Shown: one piece after another, positions 34,332 through 37,162 of the stretch
How positions within the stretch are numbered: the first letter of the stretch is position 1
How the letters are laid out: the number at the start of each line of letters is the position of its first letter
From: an uncultured Muribaculaceae bacterium
GTDB taxonomy: Bacteria; Bacteroidota; Bacteroidia; Bacteroidales; Muribaculaceae
Assembly: GCA_947386115.1 (NCBI GenBank)
Contig: CANDNO010000019.1
Coordinates: forward strand, 1-37,162
Direction: 5' to 3'
Length of the DNA stretch: 37,162 bases
Made by a program: the position numbers and the translations under genes
Notes under the pieces: model-generated
Told to the model about the DNA's origin: nothing
Databases searched by the model: none
Seen by the model: only the letters and a program-made list of their open reading frames with translations

Positions 34332-36662
34332 TTAGAGTAATTTACTATAGGGCTTAGTTTTTATAAATAATTCCATGTAATCCCAGTCGGGAGTGTTATT
34401 ATCTGTAACTGGAAGTTTAATTAGAGAATCCGGCATACGAGCAGGCCTCCATTTTCTGCCATATGTCCATCTGTATTTATCCAGTTCAATAATAGCACAT
34501 AAGAACATTGCAATATATGGGTTTAACTTGTGATTTTTCAGATACAAAGGATTTACATCATGAGTACAGGTATATGGAATTGGCTGATAAAAGGCAAAAC
34601 CTATTGAACCGTTATTTGAGACCGTAATACTATTGGACTTAATATTCGTATCTGTAGCCCCAATAAATGGAATATTACCATTTGGTACATGATCCGGCTT
34701 TTTGTTGTAAAACCCCTTTTTTATATAAAATATCTCATCAAATCGAAAGTATTTCCATTTTGACGTATCAATAGATATGGCGTTCCCTTTAATAATAGGG
34801 GATAAATCACAATTTGATATAGGAAGTTGACTAGTTATTTTATATGCACAATAAGAACGAATTTTAGAATCAAAAATCTCGGTACTTAATGCCGAATAGT
34901 CGGTTTCCATATATGCTTCAGCACACCATTCGTCTGCACCGATGATTTCTTTTCTTACAGAAAATCCCGGTATCTCCTCAAGATTCCTATAAGCAGATAG
35001 TAGCCGTTCTTTCAGTGTGGCATATTGATGTCGCGAATCAATTCTTCCAATATGTTTTCGTTTTAGAAATCCATCATCTTTAAAGAAGCCAAACCAGGTC
35101 TTGCGTCCTGTATTTGGTTTGTTAGCTTCAAAAACCATAATACACGTTACCACGCCAACTGGATAAAAGAGATCATCTGGCATTGAGATGACAGCTTTAA
35201 GATGATGGCGATTAAGAAGTCGTTCTTTAACGGCTATTAAATCGCTCTCATTTTTAGTCGCACAACTCATTTGGACTATAGCGACAACTCGGCCATGTGA
35301 TTGCGGATTCAACACAGATAACGAATGTTCGATAAACTCTAACTGAGCAGTTGTACCGACATCATATGGTGGATTTAGAAACGAAATTGTTGGTTTGTTA
35401 TTATCACTTATGCTTCGTGAATAGTTAAAACAACTGCCTTTGTAGATATTTGATTTTCCATCTCCACGAAAACGCATACTAGAGCAAGCATATGAAAATA
35501 TATCAGACCTAACTTCACAACCACAAAGTTGATGTTTGCGAATATGCTCTCTCAGTTTCGAATTGTTGCCAGCAAGTTTAAACATCCGTTGCATTGCAGC
35601 TACTAAAAATCCACCAGTACCACAACATGGGTCGTACACAATATCGGTGATTGATAGCTCTCCAAGATCGCAAAATAATTCAGTAATGTGAGCAGGTGTT
35701 AAAACCAGACCAGATTTTTGTTCACTAGCTGCATAACGGATAAACTCAATATAGAATCTACCAAGAACGTCATAACCGATATTTGAATGGCTAATGAGAG
35801 GATAAACATATCGTTTTAGATATGTAATAAACTCTTTAAGAACCGTCAATGAAAATTCCTCTTTCTTTGCTTTCTTGTTTTTAATTGAAGTCTGAGTTAA
35901 TATTGGCTCATTTAGAATGGTTTCAAATTCTCTCATGAGTACCGTCTTATTGCGCACCATATCAGCTTCTGCGTCAAAAACATGATCTATGGCTGCTAGT
36001 AGCGATTGTCCTAAGGATATATTGGATTCTTCTGCTTCATATTCATTTTGAAACTTAGAGCTAATAAGAGCTAATAGCATAGCACTTATCATTGTGCATC
36101 GCTTATACTCAGGTATTGTAAAGTTGTTGAATTCTTCATTTAGATATTGCGCTTTATATGCAATATCTCGCGTATAGAAATCACTGATGAAGAATTGGTC
36201 GGCAAATACTTGCATGTAATCATCAATTGCTAACAATCCTTTGTCATCAAGTTCAGAGTAATTGCTTGCCCCTCTTTTCCAATAGAAATGGCTAACTAAT
36301 AACTCCGTATTATTCTGGCCACTTACCGCTATAGCAATAACATTATATTCCTTAGATAGGGCTTTAGCATAATGAAGGACTCCATCAACAGCATATTTCA
36401 CAGCATTATCTCGGTTGGTGCTCTGATGGTCTGCAGTTTTTGCTTTACATTCTATAACAATAATATAACTGCTGTTGGTCGGGAACGAAAGAATGAATTC
36501 GGGGCAACCATTACCTTTGCCTTTCCCTTTTGATTCGCCTTTCAAAAGTTCTTGAACGCGTTTAATAGCAGATTTTTGTTCCTCCCATTTAATAGATTTA
36601 AATAAAGCATCATCTTTGAAATGACTGCGGACTATATCCTCGGTTATTCGTTCGTTCGCCAT
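34332..36662 (-). CDS. Single-chain restriction-modification enzyme (N-terminal nuclease, N6-adenine methylase, specificity domain)
   Basis: The 776-aa protein has an HsdR-N-like segment (PEFILSFPTNSSY, then IVIECKAK with E71/K73). A helical linker leads to an N6-adenine methyltransferase with motif I DPCCGTGGFL (about 343) and motif IV NPPY (about 428). A C-terminal region resembles type I HsdS half-domains (KWKYFRFDEIFYIKKG, IPFIGATDTN, ARMPDSLIKLPV). This is the type IIG plan: methylation and cleavage in one chain. It is shorter than many type IIG enzymes. It starts 2 nt after the XRE stop, so the regulator probably controls it. No lesion is seen. Confidence 0.85.
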   Translation of the reverse strand: MANERITEDIVRSHFKDDALFKSIKWEEQKSAIKRVQELLKGESKGKGKGNGCPEFILSFPTNSSYIIVIECKAKTADHQSTNRDNAVKYAVDGVLHYAKALSKEYNVIAIAVSGQNNTELLVSHFYWKRGASNYSELDDKGLLAIDDYMQVFADQFFISDFYTRDIAYKAQYLNEEFNNFTIPEYKRCTMISAMLLALISSKFQNEYEAEESNISLGQSLLAAIDHVFDAEADMVRNKTVLMREFETILNEPILTQTSIKNKKAKKEEFSLTVLKEFITYLKRYVYPLISHSNIGYDVLGRFYIEFIRYAASEQKSGLVLTPAHITELFCDLGELSITDIVYDPCCGTGGFLVAAMQRMFKLAGNNSKLREHIRKHQLCGCEVRSDIFSYACSSMRFRGDGKSNIYKGSCFNYSRSISDNNKPTISFLNPPYDVGTTAQLEFIEHSLSVLNPQSHGRVVAIVQMSCATKNESDLIAVKERLLNRHHLKAVISMPDDLFYPVGVVTCIMVFEANKPNTGRKTWFGFFKDDGFLKRKHIGRIDSRHQYATLKERLLSAYRNLEEIPGFSVRKEIIGADEWCAEAYMETDYSALSTEIFDSKIRSYCAYKITSQLPISNCDLSPIIKGNAISIDTSKWKYFRFDEIFYIKKGFYNKKPDHVPNGNIPFIGATDTNIKSNSITVSNNGSIGFAFYQPIPYTCTHDVNPLYLKNHKLNPYIAMFLCAIIELDKYRWTYGRKWRPARMPDSLIKLPVTDNNTPDWDYMELFIKTKPYSKLL

Positions 36663-36664
36663 GT

Positions 36665-36898
36665 TCAATCGTTTTTACCGTCATTAATTAATGGACGAGG
36701 GTTAACATTAAGAATATCTGCAATTTTAACCAACATTTCGAGCGACGGCTGAGCCGCATTGGAGCACCATCTGGAAACGGTCGCTTCATTTTTGCCTAAT
36801 TGCTCCGCGAGCCATTTGCCTGTTCGATTTTGCTCAACTAAAACTACTTTTAGTCTGTTTATTCGTTCTGTTGGAGTAGCTATATTGTTTGCTGGCAT
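36665..36898 (-). CDS. XRE-family helix-turn-helix regulator
   Basis: From ATG 36898 the 77-aa protein is a single Cro/C1-type HTH: INRLKVVLVEQNRTGKWLAE, then GKNEATVSRWCSN and LVKIADILNVNPRPLI. It resembles controller proteins of restriction-modification systems. Its stop lies 2 nt before the RM gene. A palindrome overlaps its -7 region, fitting autoregulation. Confidence 0.88.
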   Translation of the reverse strand: MPANNIATPTERINRLKVVLVEQNRTGKWLAEQLGKNEATVSRWCSNAAQPSLEMLVKIADILNVNPRPLINDGKND

Positions 36899-36906
36899 GT
36901 GATAAT

Positions 36907-36930
36907 ACTTTGATGTTATTTGCAAAGTCA
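36907..36930 (-). promoter_or_regulatory. Operator-like palindrome and -7 region of the XRE-RM operon
   Basis: ACTTTG (36907-36912) and CAAAGT (36923-36928) form a 6-bp inverted repeat with a 10-nt spacer. The minus-strand TGACTTTG (36923-36930) is a near match to TAnnTTTG, so a dimeric regulator bound here would cover the promoter. A second inverted pair, ACTATAC/GTATAGT, lies at 36984-37025. Confidence 0.45.
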
Positions 36931-37030
36931 ACTATTATTTCCGAGATTTCTATGATTCAAGGAAGGAAAATGTCATAGAAAAAACTATACATCTGACTAA
37001 TTATGCACTTGATATAGAGTATAGTTGTGG

Positions 37031-37147
37031 TTATTCGGGATCTTCGTATAGGCGGTTGGGCCAGTGGGCGCGGCGGAGGGAATCGCGGTAGAACTTCCCG
37101 AAAGCGTTGGCGCTGTCTTCATGCCACTTTTCGAGTGGGCGAATTAG
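37031..37147 (-). pseudogene. 3' remnant of an unidentified GC-rich gene
   Basis: On the minus strand a frame with no start codon reads PLEKWHEDSANAFGKFYRD, then SLRRAHWPNRLYEDPE and TAA. An in-frame stop at 37148-37150 closes it upstream. The sequence is protein-like and GC-rich, unlike the AT-rich island beside it. It looks like the truncated C-terminus of a chromosomal gene, perhaps at the island's edge. I do not recognise the protein. Confidence 0.45.
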
Positions 37148-37162
37148 TTATTTGCCGATGCA

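Noticed and set aside
1-37162. CRISPR array, rRNA, integrase, transposase or conjugation genes
   Set aside because: No regularly spaced repeats with unique spacers and no matching protein motifs were seen on either strand.

Overview
The window looks like a chromosomal segment of a Bacteroidales bacterium, most plausibly Muribaculaceae. The signs are start sites without Shine-Dalgarno sequences, repeated Bacteroidetes-type promoters (TTTG, 19-21 nt, TAnnTTTG), a SurA-like/OstA-like pair, a BamD lipoprotein, the Bacteroidetes form of RNA polymerase omega, a carboxypeptidase-regulatory-domain TonB receptor and a bacterial alpha-2-macroglobulin. Family or genus cannot be fixed from the sequence alone.

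Layout. 1-4620: 5' end of hisS (minus); a TonB-dependent receptor (plus) broken by one in-frame TGA; an accessory AAA/DUF4143 ATPase; a 34-codon small ORF with its own promoter. 4650-9509 (minus): envelope operon of a SurA-like PPIase, an OstA/LptA-like protein and an M18 aminopeptidase. 9589-12587: ogt-type alkyltransferase, tRNA-Met(CAT), an unknown proline-rich protein, a 200-bp element bounded by 23-bp inverted repeats over the start codon of that protein, and a GDPD fused to what looks like a dead endonuclease/exonuclease/phosphatase domain. 12724-14495: rpsO, a 9-bp minisatellite, rpoZ/omega and bamD. 14561-24313 (minus): a tightly packed probable operon of ECF sigma factor, membrane anti-sigma candidate, Spy-like protein, 1886-aa alpha-2-macroglobulin with an embedded SusC-type TonB-box motif, GHL10-type glycosidase and ribD.

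24401-37162 is an AT-rich accessory region. It holds a 1321-aa NACHT-type STAND NTPase with a C-terminal PD-(D/E)XK-like nuclease; a DUF1848 Fe-S protein; a small CxCxxC protein behind a near-perfect sigma-54 promoter; and a defence-type cluster reading XRE regulator, single-chain restriction-modification enzyme, DUF262 protein, HEPN RNase, AbiH and Fic. DUF262 (two in-frame stops), AbiH (one) and Fic (three frameshifts) are broken, while XRE, the RM enzyme and HEPN are open. A GC-rich gene 3' remnant marks the far edge.

How it fits together: the first 24 kb is mostly housekeeping and envelope biogenesis. The last 13 kb is a partly decayed conflict/defence island. The NACHT-nuclease fusion and the RM-DUF262-HEPN gene order are the most interesting candidates for little-described biology.
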